Shown: in pieces, positions 44,394 to 53,565 of the stretch
How the letters are laid out: each line of letters begins with the position of its first letter
How positions within the stretch are numbered: position 1 is the first letter of the stretch
From: Strobilurus pachycystidiatus
Lineage: Eukaryota; Basidiomycota; Agaricomycetes; Agaricales; Physalacriaceae
Direction of reading: 5' to 3'
NCBI GenBank assembly: GCA_019915135.1
Contig: JAHLMK010000023.1
Coordinates: 434,001-498,000, forward strand
Length of the DNA: 64,000 bases
Made by a program: the position numbers and the translations under genes
The notes under the pieces: model-generated
What the model was told of the DNA's origin: nothing
Databases searched by the model: none
The model's input: only the letters and a program-made list of their open reading frames with translations

Positions 44394-46697
44394 TTACCAG
44401 AATACATCCTCATCCCACAGACCTTCCCTCGTCCAATCATCCGCAGGCAGATTCTCAAACCTCGTGAAGTTCTCCCTCGAGATATACCCATTCTCCCATT
44501 CACTATGTGCATAGTATGCGAATACCTCGCGATTCCTGCAAATCAAATCAACAATTACAGAACAACAAGAGGAAGAAGTTGTCGCACTTCAACGGCCACG
44601 GCGCAACGAGCCTCCCCCCATACTCCAAGCTCTCATTATTCAGCCACGCCACATACTGCCTCTCGATCGCCTCCGAGGGCCCGGTGCCAAATAACCCACG
44701 GAAGTTATTATACCGAGTCGAGTTGTATTGGCGCCAGAGCTCGGCTTCGTTGGGGATACGTGCGGTACCCGCCCAGACTTTGGCGAGGGCGTAGGATTGG
44801 TGGTGACCGATAGTCCATGGGCGCACTGTGAATTGTTGACTATTGGTTGACAGAGGATGTGCCATAGGGAGGACTTACCGTTGGTGAATGCGATCGTTGG
44901 ATCAGGGATGTAATGGCCTGTCCAGTGAGTGTTGCGAAGGGGGTTTCCATTGAAGATGTCTGACGGAGGTTTTGGTGCTATATTCCCGATAGTACTGCAA
45001 CGAACATCGCAATGAGAGGAATAGACTTCAAGTCAAGGGGTTCACTGACTCGTTGAAGATAGCATTCAAGAAAGGGTTAGAGCGACTATATCCCGTTGCC
45101 AAAATGATCTAGGAGGTCGTTTATCAGCCATTTTTCATGTTCATAGCTAAACATAGCATACCTCGTCAATCCCGTCAATGACGCTCCCATTGACCAGCCG
45201 TATGCGGCCCTCCTTGATTCCCTCACCACCTGGCAGCGGGACCTCGAACTCTGCTACCTCCGGGATCCACTCCGTTGACAGAGGGAAGCGCTTGAACGAG
45301 CGCCGTTGAAATGGGTGCAGGTTGTCCCAATCATATTTCTGTACGTGCAGTCCATCGTCAGACTCAATTGAGTATCTGGAGACGAACGAGTTTACCTTGC
45401 TACTAGCAAGCACCTTCTTCGCGAAGGGCGCAATGTCTCTCGCAATTTCACTCCCAGAGGTGCCTGGGCCGACAACGAGGACCGTCTGTAGAGGCGTCAT
45501 TAGTTGCCTTTTCAAAAAGAGTCTCTTGAGGCTTATGTACCTTGCCTGTGTACCTCTCTGGTGTACGATACACTCTTGAGTGGTACACGCTCCACCTATC
45601 AGGCTCCCCGAGCGCCTTTCGGGAAGACCACTCCACCAGTCCTTTGATATCAGGAACATGTGGCGAATCATACGGTCCCGAGGCGACGACGACGGCGTCG
45701 AACTCCTCTCGCCACCAAGTCACCTTCAGTTTGTTCTTCGTATGCCCAGACTCAAGAGCAAGGACCTTTTCAAGCTTCTTCAACGTGACCGTCCACGTCC
45801 CGTTCGATTTCTCTAGCCGTTCGACGCGCGTGGTGTAAGACGCGACATCACCGTCGTTCACGTTGAGGCGGTGGATGGAAGCGTACGCGCGGACGTGTGC
45901 TTGAATCGTATGTGCGTCAATTACCCAAGGCTGCGACACAATGAATTCGAGTTTGCAGGACGTATCTGGATTGGGAGACGTACATGATCCTCTGGATAAG
46001 GGACCTCCGATAGTCCTGTGATGACCGCAGGGGAGTTTGTGTGAAGAGAGTTCCATACAGGGCGCGGCAGCCAATGATCACGCCAAGCTTCGTCGTCCCA
46101 GTCGATGAGCTCGGCAGGAGGAAGGGGATCCGGTACTTGAAAACTGCTTCCCAACGGAGCGTCCCTACGAACGACATTAGCATTGATATTTTTTCACAGC
46201 AAATGTGAGGACACGGACGGATATGACTCTCGGACGGGGACCTCTTCAGAGTAGAACCAGTTTCCTCCTGGACCGGGCGCTCGGTCGAACAGTCGTACTA
46301 CATCAAAGCTCCCGTCCGATACAAGTGCGGCGGCAACTTGGAGTCCAGCGGGCCCTTCATACATGGTTAGATTATAGCAGTAGCTTGACCGTTACGGATA
46401 TATGCCGCACCAGCACCAATGACTGCGACACGCTTGATCGTCTTGTTGAACACCGTCCATTCAGATTCGGCTTTGAGGGGTGGGGAGGTGAGGGGGGTTT
46501 GTTGGGCCCACGCCGAGGCTACTAGTAGAAATGCGGGAGATAGGCGCATGTACATGTCTGGGTGGAAAGAACCATCAATCATTGACCGCGCGCATTATAA
46601 CAACAGGTCATCAGATGAGATGGCGCCATTCTGGGGTAGACTGGTGCAGCATTGAATAGAGATAAGCATTAGTAAAGACAGTCGGTGTGGGGAACAT
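43830..46697. repeat. Tandem duplication unit 2 (FMO2 with flanks)
   Basis: Direct repeat of 40770-43695. See the first unit. Outside the exons the two units have diverged more, so the duplication is older than the SDR inverted repeat. Confidence 0.75.
44394..46555 (-). CDS. Flavin-containing monooxygenase with signal peptide, FMO2
   Basis: Paralogue of FMO1 with the same exon order. Start 46553-46555, signal peptide MYMRLSPAFLLVASAWAQ, then a shorter N-terminal linker. FAD motif RVAVIGAGPAGLQ over a splice. FMO motif RWSVYHSRVYRTPERYTGK, identical to FMO1. NADPH site TVLVVGPGTSGSEIARDI, here with the normal Gly. ATGY segment as in FMO1. C-terminal RPWTIGHHQSYALAKVWAG and end LWDEDVFW, stop 44394-44396. 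It is divergent from 7TM-like B across a 478-bp region. The pairing of secretory oxidase and membrane protein suggests a shared locus role (inference only). Confidence 0.9.
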
Positions 46698-47033
46698 TCG
46701 CCATACAGAGGGTTGATGATGTCGGCCTCATTCCTAAGAAACGGGCTGGATTCAGAGCAGGAAGACCGAGTGTCGGAGATCTAGAGTCGTGTGTAGAAAT
46801 TTGGCAAGAATAGACGTTCCGAGCCGCGTCTTGCGATGAACAAAAGCCTGATGTCTGATTGCTCAATGGCCGGTGGTGGATGATATTATGGTCCAAGGCG
46901 ATATGGTGGAAAATGAAGATGGCGCCAGTCATGGTCAGAGGAGGAGGACTGCGCGTGGGAACGTACGCTCCTTTCCTCTGTTCCCCGACGATCCGCTCGC
47001 CTCCACGCGTCTCATGCCTTGAAACGCGTCAAA
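46556..47033. other. Divergent promoter region FMO2 / 7TM-like B
   Basis: 478 bp between outward-reading genes. The FMO2-proximal 140 bp are shared with the FMO1 upstream region. No other feature recognised. Confidence 0.5.
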
Positions 47034-48340
47034 ATGGCCAGCTCAACCACGCTGTACCACCTCTTCATCAGCCTCCAAATCATCGGCGCCTTTGGAATGT
47101 CCCTCATCCTCCTCTCCGCCGTCCTGTCCAACACAATCAAACGCTGCTCGACCTGGTACACGTTCTGCGCCTCATGGATCATCTCGTGTCTCTCTTACTC
47201 GTTCCTGCTCTTTGCTGGCGGATGGAACTCGTTGTACGTGCCCTCGCCCAAGCTGTGTGCGACGCAGGCAGCGTTGGTGTATTCTGTTCCAACTCTGTAT
47301 GTATGCTACCGGACGCGATGGCACGTCAAAGACTGATAGTTTGCACTGGCAGTACTGCACTGTCTACTCTTGCTCTTCTTGTCCATGTACGCCCAATCTT
47401 TAATCGTTCCACTGCTTATACTAAACCCAATTTGCAGAGCTGGTACAACGTCCACTTCGGCTACGCTCTCCCTCCTCTCGAAACGAACCGTAGAGCTATT
47501 CTTATTGTATGTCTTGCCAACCTCCGTCTATCCTACGCACGTTGACCACAAGTCAGATTCTCGTCGCACCCTTTGCTGTTTGGATTTTGATATTCCTGTC
47601 ATTCCTTGTTGTAAGCCAAGCGTCTATTGTGTCCACTCACGCCCAATGCTCTTCCAGTTCGGCTTTGCCGATCTGTCCCTTGCAATCCGCCTGGAGACTG
47701 TACCTTATTGTGTACTTAACACCGTCCTGCCGTGCGTTCCGAATCTCCGAGTCTCCCAATTGTCTGACTACTGGGTTCAGCGCTAAAATCTCGTCCTTGT
47801 TAGTTATCATCATCACGTTCTCGATGCTCCCTGTTCAAGGTGCGCTGCGCGTCATTTCATAAAGCTTGAAGATTTTATAGCAGGCAAGCTTCTCTCGGTC
47901 TCTCACTTTGTCGCAATCTCTACTCGCATGGATCGAAGAAGAAGATATCCGTCCCGACACTCAAAGTGGTTATCCGGGTCATGGTGTTTAGTCTTCTGAC
48001 TCTTGTCGCGTTTGGGTATGTGCTCTCCTCCAATATAAAGCAACAGCTTTAAGGACTGCCGACAGAGAGGGCGTTGTACACATATTCAGCAAGTATCCGA
48101 GCGAGGCAGTTGATATCATCATGGCTTGGCGTGAGTCCCAAGTTGAAGGTTACAACTCATCTCGACTCAGCCTCTAATTCTAGTGCCCGTCTCTGGGGTT
48201 CTCATTTTTGGCATACAAAGGGTATGCCTCATCTTTACTTATCGTCACCTCGACCTCATGTCCCGCAGGACCTTTTCAACACCTGGGCCGCATGGATACG
48301 AATGCCCTTCAAGCCGCGCCAACCACAATGCCTGCTTTGA
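47034..48340 (+). CDS. 7TM-like integral membrane protein, paralogue B
   Basis: Start ATG at 47034 opens MASSTTLYHLFISLQIIGAF followed by GMSLILLSAVLSNTI. The next segments are STWYTFCASWIISCLSYSFL and KLCATQAALVYSVPTL, matching paralogue A (TWFSFMFSWFISC; CFTQMLLIYAAPPL). Later exons give WYNVHFGYALPPLETNR, ILVAPFAVWILIFLSFLVV, AKISSLLVIIITFSMLP, LKVVIRVMVFSLLTLVAFG, and the end VPVSGVLIFGIQR spliced to DLFNTWAAWIRMPFK with a stop at 48338-48340. About seven spans and eight or more introns. No known ligand or G-protein motif. Receptor function is not shown. Confidence 0.78.
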
Positions 48341-48492
48341 CGCCTGACAATTCTCATAATCTGCTGTTCCGACTGTCCCTCAATCTCTGTCTGTATACTC
48401 GTAGCTGTCAAGTTCTAAGCATGTCAATGAAATCTGATTATACAAAGCTGAATATACAAGACGATAAATAAGTGAGCTCCTCTGTCTTTTCG

Positions 48493-49542
48493 CTACTGCG
48501 TCTTTTTGGCCAAGACCTCTACCCATTTGCGCGGGAACCAGCCTTCCCGTCCATCCCGTGTGCGCCCCTTCCACCACTCCGCCTCGCACTCTGTCCTCGG
48601 GTCCACCTCTTGCCCGTTTGACAGCTTGGCCGTGATGGCCACGATATCGTTTTCGCTCAGCGCGAGTTCAGCGGGCGAGCTGGCGGAGAAGGGATACAAT
48701 GCCCTGGCAAACGTCAGCTGTGAGGGATCCAGCGGTGGTAGCGCCGCTTGCGGCTGCGGCCGCGGGAGGCGCGAGAGTAGATAGGGTATGCCGAACATTG
48801 CCAGCAGGAAGATGATGATCGGCTTTTTCGCAAACTTGCGTTGCTGTGCGTTGTTGGGTGCGGCGGGGAAGTGTTGCGATGTTATCGGCGGGGGCGGCGC
48901 GCCCGGTAGGAGCGACCTGAGCCATCGGAGCATGCCAAAGAGGCCGAGAACGCCGCCGAGCGCGTCGCGGAGCTGCTGGAACTGGTCGACGACGGAGACC
49001 ATGGCGAAGAAGGACGAGTGCGTCGCCATGAACGTGCTCTCGAGCATCTGCGCGACGCCCGTGAACGTCTGCACGACGCTGTGCAGCAGGCTGAACGTGT
49101 GCGCCGTGGTGGATTCGAGGCTCTGCGCGAGCGTCGGGTTCATGCCCATCCCCATGGGACCGCCCATCCCGTACCCGCCGTACCCCATTCCGCCGTACCC
49201 CATGCCCATGCCGCCATAGCCCATGCCGCCATAGCCCATGCCGCCGTATCCCATGCCGCCATAGCTCGAACCCATCCCGCCGTAGCCCGCCCCCATCCCG
49301 CCGTAGCCCATCCCGCCGTACGTGCCTCCATAGCCCGTGCCTCCGTACGTCGGCGTCGTCGTCCCAAACCGTGGTTGCTGCTGCTGCGTGAGCGCCGTCG
49401 GCCGCTCTGGCACCGCCGGCGCTGTCGATGTAGAGGCTACTGCCGGTGCCGAGCTCGATGGCAATGTGGGCGCCGTGGCGCTTGATGGCAAGGCTGTTGT
49501 GGTTGCGCCTGCCCGCTCCCAAGGCTTTGGTGGGGAGCCCAT
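48493..49542 (-). CDS. PEX13: Peroxisomal membrane protein PEX13
   Basis: Docking-complex component of peroxisomal matrix import. Together with PEX14 it receives the PEX5/PEX7 cargo receptors. Single exon, 349 residues, start 49540-49542. Order: N-terminal MGSPPKPWERAG as in other PEX13 proteins. Then a Gly/Tyr/Met-rich region of GYGGM repeats (about residues 65-130). The conserved helical part has TTAHTFSLLHSVVQTFTGVA, AQMLESTFMATHSSFFAMVS and a segment around RDALGGVLGLFGMLRWL. A membrane span PIIIFLLAMFGIPYLLS follows. A C-terminal SH3 domain has FARALYPFSASSPAELAL, EWWKGRTRDGREGWFPRKWV. The Gly/Tyr-rich part matches the YG-type region proposed to form the peroxisomal pore phase. Divergent from the next gene. 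Confidence 0.96.
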   Translation of the reverse strand: MGSPPKPWERAGATTTALPSSATAPTLPSSSAPAVASTSTAPAVPERPTALTQQQQPRFGTTTPTYGGTGYGGTYGGMGYGGMGAGYGGMGSSYGGMGYGGMGYGGMGYGGMGMGYGGMGYGGYGMGGPMGMGMNPTLAQSLESTTAHTFSLLHSVVQTFTGVAQMLESTFMATHSSFFAMVSVVDQFQQLRDALGGVLGLFGMLRWLRSLLPGAPPPPITSQHFPAAPNNAQQRKFAKKPIIIFLLAMFGIPYLLSRLPRPQPQAALPPLDPSQLTFARALYPFSASSPAELALSENDIVAITAKLSNGQEVDPRTECEAEWWKGRTRDGREGWFPRKWVEVLAKKTQ

Positions 49543-49874
49543 CGTGAGAGAAAGAGAAAGAGGTCTGTACCCCGCGTCGGATCACACATTTGATTTCTTG
49601 TGGACCTAAGTAGCCCGGTGGACAGCCGTATTGTGGCGCTGAAAGCCCAGTGCTCCTCGACCTCCTCAGTTCCCAGAGATACATAGAATTCGAACATGAT
49701 TTTCGGTGTTGAATGTTCGTGAATTGCCAACTGAGCCAGCCAGATATCTGCTTGCCGTGCAACGAACGGCCAAACATCGGCCCGAGTCCCGGAACCCCAC
49801 TTTTCCTTTTACTTCCAACTGGCCCGCCCTCCCGCGCACGCGCGCTCTCTTTTTGCGCATAGCCTGGCAACAAA
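49543..49874. other. Divergent promoter region PEX13 / 49875 gene
   Basis: 332 bp without an independent gene. Contains the start regions of both neighbours. Confidence 0.45.
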
Positions 49875-50432
49875 ATGCGGACGCCATCATTCCTCCGTCG
49901 CTTAGCGAGCAAACAATTGCCCCCGCCCTCCTCGTCATCACTCTCTTACAATACACTCCTCATCGCCCTCGCACAACCCGCACCCGTCGCCGTCACCCCA
50001 GTGCCCAACATCATCACACGCCATCGCCAACAAGTCGAAGACCACCGCGCCGAGCTGCACCGCTGCACCGCCATCGTTAAACGGGTGTTCGCGGAGTTCA
50101 AGACCGACAGCATTATCGGCCTCAACGCGCGCACAATACTCAAGCGCGTGAAGGAGATACAGGCCAAGGAAGGCATGGAGCCCATTCGGAGTATGACCTT
50201 CTTGAAGGACCACATCCTCACTAGAATGCGCCAGACACGAGAGATCAAGTCGGTGCCCGTGGGGAATGGGTTTGTGTGGGCATATCGTGGCGTTGTTGTC
50301 CGCCCGAGACGTCCAGAGAGTCCTGAGAAGAAAAAGGAAAGGGAGAGGTTGGAGGAGGTGGCGATGAGGTTGGAGACGGCGCATATGAATAGACGGCGAC
50401 AGAGGAAACGCTTGGAAGAGATGCGGGCGTAA
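49875..50432 (+). CDS. Hypothetical, probably mitochondrial protein, 185 residues
   Basis: Single exon from ATG 49875 to a stop at 50430-50432. The N-terminus MRTPSFLRRLASKQLPPPSS has Arg, Ser and no acidic residue, as in mitochondrial presequences. The rest is helical and basic: NIITRHRQQVEDHRAEL, AIVKRVFAEFKTDSIIGLN, ILKRVKEIQAKEGMEP, FLKDHILTRMRQTREIKSVP, then a Lys/Arg/Glu-rich C-terminal helix. Size, charge and presequence would suit a mitoribosomal or mitochondrial expression protein, but I do not recognise the family and this is only inference. Confidence 0.7.
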   Translation: MRTPSFLRRLASKQLPPPSSSSLSYNTLLIALAQPAPVAVTPVPNIITRHRQQVEDHRAELHRCTAIVKRVFAEFKTDSIIGLNARTILKRVKEIQAKEGMEPIRSMTFLKDHILTRMRQTREIKSVPVGNGFVWAYRGVVVRPRRPESPEKKKERERLEEVAMRLETAHMNRRRQRKRLEEMRA

Positions 50433-50937
50433 CCTTTTATTTTCAAGTTTCGGCGACACAAAATCTATTTCCTTTGGTACGTATTCCATTGATCTCCTCT
50501 CTGTTTTTTTCTGACTGTCACTCAGATGATCTGCTAAGTTTTGACTGTACCTGCTTCGCTGTGCTTTCCTTGTCTATCATCATTCAGGTTAATTCTTTTG
50601 GCACGTGAGACTATCCAGGTCGCAATGTGACTGTCCGACGGCCAGCAGCGCTTTGTCCGACGGCCAGCAGCGCTGTTTGTCGTCGCGTCTGACCACTGAT
50701 CGAAATATCTTTCAACACCTCTCGTCTAGAGAGCTTGCGGTTTAACGCTTATACGAAAGGACTAGGATGACTCTGTGAAGACAATTATGCATGGCGCATC
50801 ATCTCACCTATCTCTTGCTCATCCCGATGGAACCTAGACTCGGACTGTTCCCTGCAATGTCGCGGAACCAGCTTCGAGTCCAAGTTACTAATCGGTCTCT
50901 GATAGGATGCGGCAAATGATGGCTTTTCCACTTAAAC
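50433..50937. other. Intergenic region with short direct repeat
   Basis: About 500 bp before the decayed FMO copy. The only structure is the 21-bp direct repeat at 50632-50674. Confidence 0.45.
50632..50674. repeat. 21-bp direct repeat with 1-bp spacer
   Basis: TGTCCGACGGCCAGCAGCGCT occurs at 50632-50652 and again at 50654-50674, perfectly conserved, so the duplication is recent. No coding content. Confidence 0.8.
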
Positions 50938-51700
50938 ATGTACATACTCCTGTTCGCCGCTCTGCTGTCATTACTCTCCGTATGTGCACAACGTGCACAA
51001 GAACACCTCACCGCCCGACAATTTGAAGTTGAACAGTTTTCAATAGAGCACCTACGCCTTTATTCGCGGACTCAATGTCAAGGACGATACCGGTCCCGCC
51101 TCATACAGCATTCGCACAGAAAAATCGAATGGGACATGGACGTTCGTCCGCTGAAGAGGCTTGGCGAGGACGTAGCCCTGAAATAATGCCATACAAAAGA
51201 CAAGGTATGTCATCGATTCTCGCATATGCCGATTTCATGGTCAACCTTGTTGAGGGTAGACGTATGACAGGGACGTTACACCCACTCAGAAAACGCTCGT
51301 TCAGGCGTTTTCCCTACCTCCACGGAATGGATACGGAGAAAGCTGAATTCGAGGTTCCGCTAGCTAGCACGGAGGGACTTCAGGAAGGTCGCATACGACT
51401 GGTCAATCGAAGTGTCATTCAGGGACTTGACGAGGTGTGTCTTCCAGGATCTAAACACCAACAGTGGGATATGAGCACCTTCCAGATCACTTTTGCGACA
51501 AGATACAGACTGTCATATAGAAAAAAAATGAGTGCTTGAATCAACTCATGCTCTAATATATGTGCACTCAAACCGCGATGTTCTTGTAGCACTATTGGCC
51601 GGACCACAGGTTAATCGGAAATCTTCAATGGTACACTTCGTAACGTCACCGGACAGGTATTTACATTTGAATCTAACGCTCGAATAGTGAGTCCCTCCCA
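50938..51700 (+). pseudogene. Decayed third FMO gene with internal deletion
   Basis: Opposite strand to FMO1/FMO2. The start keeps the signal-peptide exon (MYILLFAALLSLLSVCAQRA; HLTARQFEVE). The FAD exon and its neighbours are missing. The sequence jumps to remains of the central exon around 51080-51150 (NGTWTFVR then a stop). Later exons persist around 51280-51435 (KRSFRRFPYLHG; EGLQEGRIRLVNRSVIQGL) and 51485-51640 (ITFATRYRLSY for IIFATGYRLSN; SEIFNGTLRNVTGQ-like). Lost catalytic exons, stop codons and a changed ATGY motif show it is dead. Confidence 0.8.
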
Positions 51701-52334
51701 TCCACGTAGATCGGCGAAGACTCATCCACAGGCTCTGTGCGGGCAACGCCGTTACAGCTCAATAGACTTGTACCGCACGAGAGATATCCGGCGCCAATTC
51801 AATTGCGTGGCGCGATGAGTGCTCTGCGCCCGAACATTCACTTACATTCCTTTTTTTGTTAGTTTCTGCCGCGGAACAGTTATGCAGAAAGAATGAAGTA
51901 TCCACTTAGTTGGACTCAATGTAGGCCGCAACAAGCTTTAGCGGGCACGCGGATGCTATCCGAAAGGCTTACGGAACCTCAAGCCGACTATGTTTGGCGC
52001 TCCTCTGGAAGTCTCCAATCGGTTCGGAAGCCTCGCAATCTTCCGGACTCTAGCTCCCATTTGTTGTGGCCCAACTTGGTCGACGCCTTCGAGAAATTTC
52101 TAGCCCGCGAGTTTGAATGAACTGTCAATGTGGACCGCAACCGTTAGGGAGCACTGAAGGTTGAACTTCGCCTCGCGTCTAGCGTTCCAATGTCCTAATT
52201 GACGTAACAGTGCGAGAACGTGTCCTAATCTTCGAAGACGCGAATTCTATTCGGAATGGGATGACCGCTCCAAGAATGCAGCGTCAAAGCTCTTGGTACT
52301 CGCCCTTCTTTCTTTCCTGCAGCTGAACTCGAGG
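51701..52334. other. Intergenic region
   Basis: About 630 bp. A 75-codon frame at 51893-52120 has no recognised features. It could be more relic DNA from the FMO copy. The right end is the promoter of the DUF7330 gene. Confidence 0.4.
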
Positions 52335-53466
52335 ATGGCCAGCGAGTACGTCGTCCAGCGCCCCCCTACGTACACTTCAGAGCGGCATCGCGATGACCCT
52401 CCTGGGTCCCCGCCGCCTTCTGATAGTGGGACGGAGGAAAGTCTCGTCTCAGCGCCCAGTCGCCCCAGTTCGCCGCCGCCTGCAGCTCACCGGCCCATTT
52501 CACGCGCTCGGTATCGCCCTCATTCGACGCAGGTATACCCATCTCCTCAAGCCGCTGCGTTGGCCTCCCAAGGCTACATCGTCGCACCCTACCAGACGGA
52601 AGAACAGATTCCATCCCAGCAACAATTCGAACCATCACTCCCCTCTTCTGCTTCCGAACAAGTTCACTCCCATCCCCATCCCCCAACGGTCACCTCCACC
52701 ACTAAACTCCAACGCAGCCTCTCGGTCTCCCGTCCCAGCGTCAATGCGACCAACTACGCATGCATTCTGCGCAAGACGCCACACCATCGCAGGTTCTTCA
52801 GCAGCGCCGCCACATCCTCCATCACGGGCTCGTACACACTCGACCCTTTCCTGCATATCCCACCCGAGCTCCTGCCGCCGCTCAACATCCGCAAGAACGA
52901 GACCGAGGCAGACCGCAAGAACCTGCGCCTCGAGGTCGAGAACGGCGGCATCGACGTCGATATACACCTCGTTGGCGAGCTCCCAGGTCCTGTGACTGCA
53001 AGTCTGAGTCCGAGGACGACACTGAGCCTCGGCCTCGCAGGCGGATCGCGCGACAGCACGTTCCCAATCGTCGCTCGCATCGTAAGATCTCCACTTTACA
53101 TATTATGTGCCATAGTGACGAGCTTTCATATAGCACAGCCCGACTCTACGCCGCCCACCCTTCCATCTGATGGCCAAAGCCACGAACGGCCAGATCTCGA
53201 TCCACCTCCCGCGGTCGTACCACGGCCTCGTGGTCGTCTCTGTCTCTGTGGGCAACCTCAACCGCCATATCACCCTGTCACCTGGTATGCAGGAACAGAT
53301 GACGATCCTCAGCGAGACCGCTACTGTGCGAAGCTACTTTGTCGGAAGGATGGGGGACTGGTCGAAGCTTGGAGACAAGGCAGAGCTGATTGTGTTTGGA
53401 GGAAAGGTGAGTGTCCAGTACGACGACGAGGTGGCGCGGAAACGCGGCTGGAGCGTGTTTGGATGA
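52335..53466 (+). CDS. DUF7330 domain protein
   Basis: Two exons. Start ATG 52335 (context GAGGATGGCC) gives MASEYVVQRPPTYTSERH. The N-terminal half (about residues 1-150) is Pro/Ser-rich and disordered. The domain follows: TGSYTLDPFLHIPPELLPPL, LRLEVENGGIDVDIHLVGEL, then an intron from 53089 with its acceptor best placed before CACAGCCCGAC (near 53129) to keep frame. Exon 2 has TNGQISIHLPRSYHGLVVVS, TLSETATVRSYFVGRMGDW-like and FGGKVSVQYDDE, ending at the stop 53464-53466. The beta-rich repeat pattern of short strands resembles an adhesin-like fold. The family is common in agaricomycetes and its function is unknown. Confidence 0.85.
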
Positions 53467-53565
53467 TTGGGCACTACTGTATTTCATTGGTGATTCACGA
53501 CGACGGACTTGGCCTGCTTGTTTTTTGTGTATATCATATATTACTTAGATAGAGACCATCCATGG

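Noticed and set aside
48668..49912. 414-codon minus-strand frame overlapping PEX13
   Set aside because: Shifted-frame shadow made of Arg/His repeats. PEX13 in the other frame has full domain structure.
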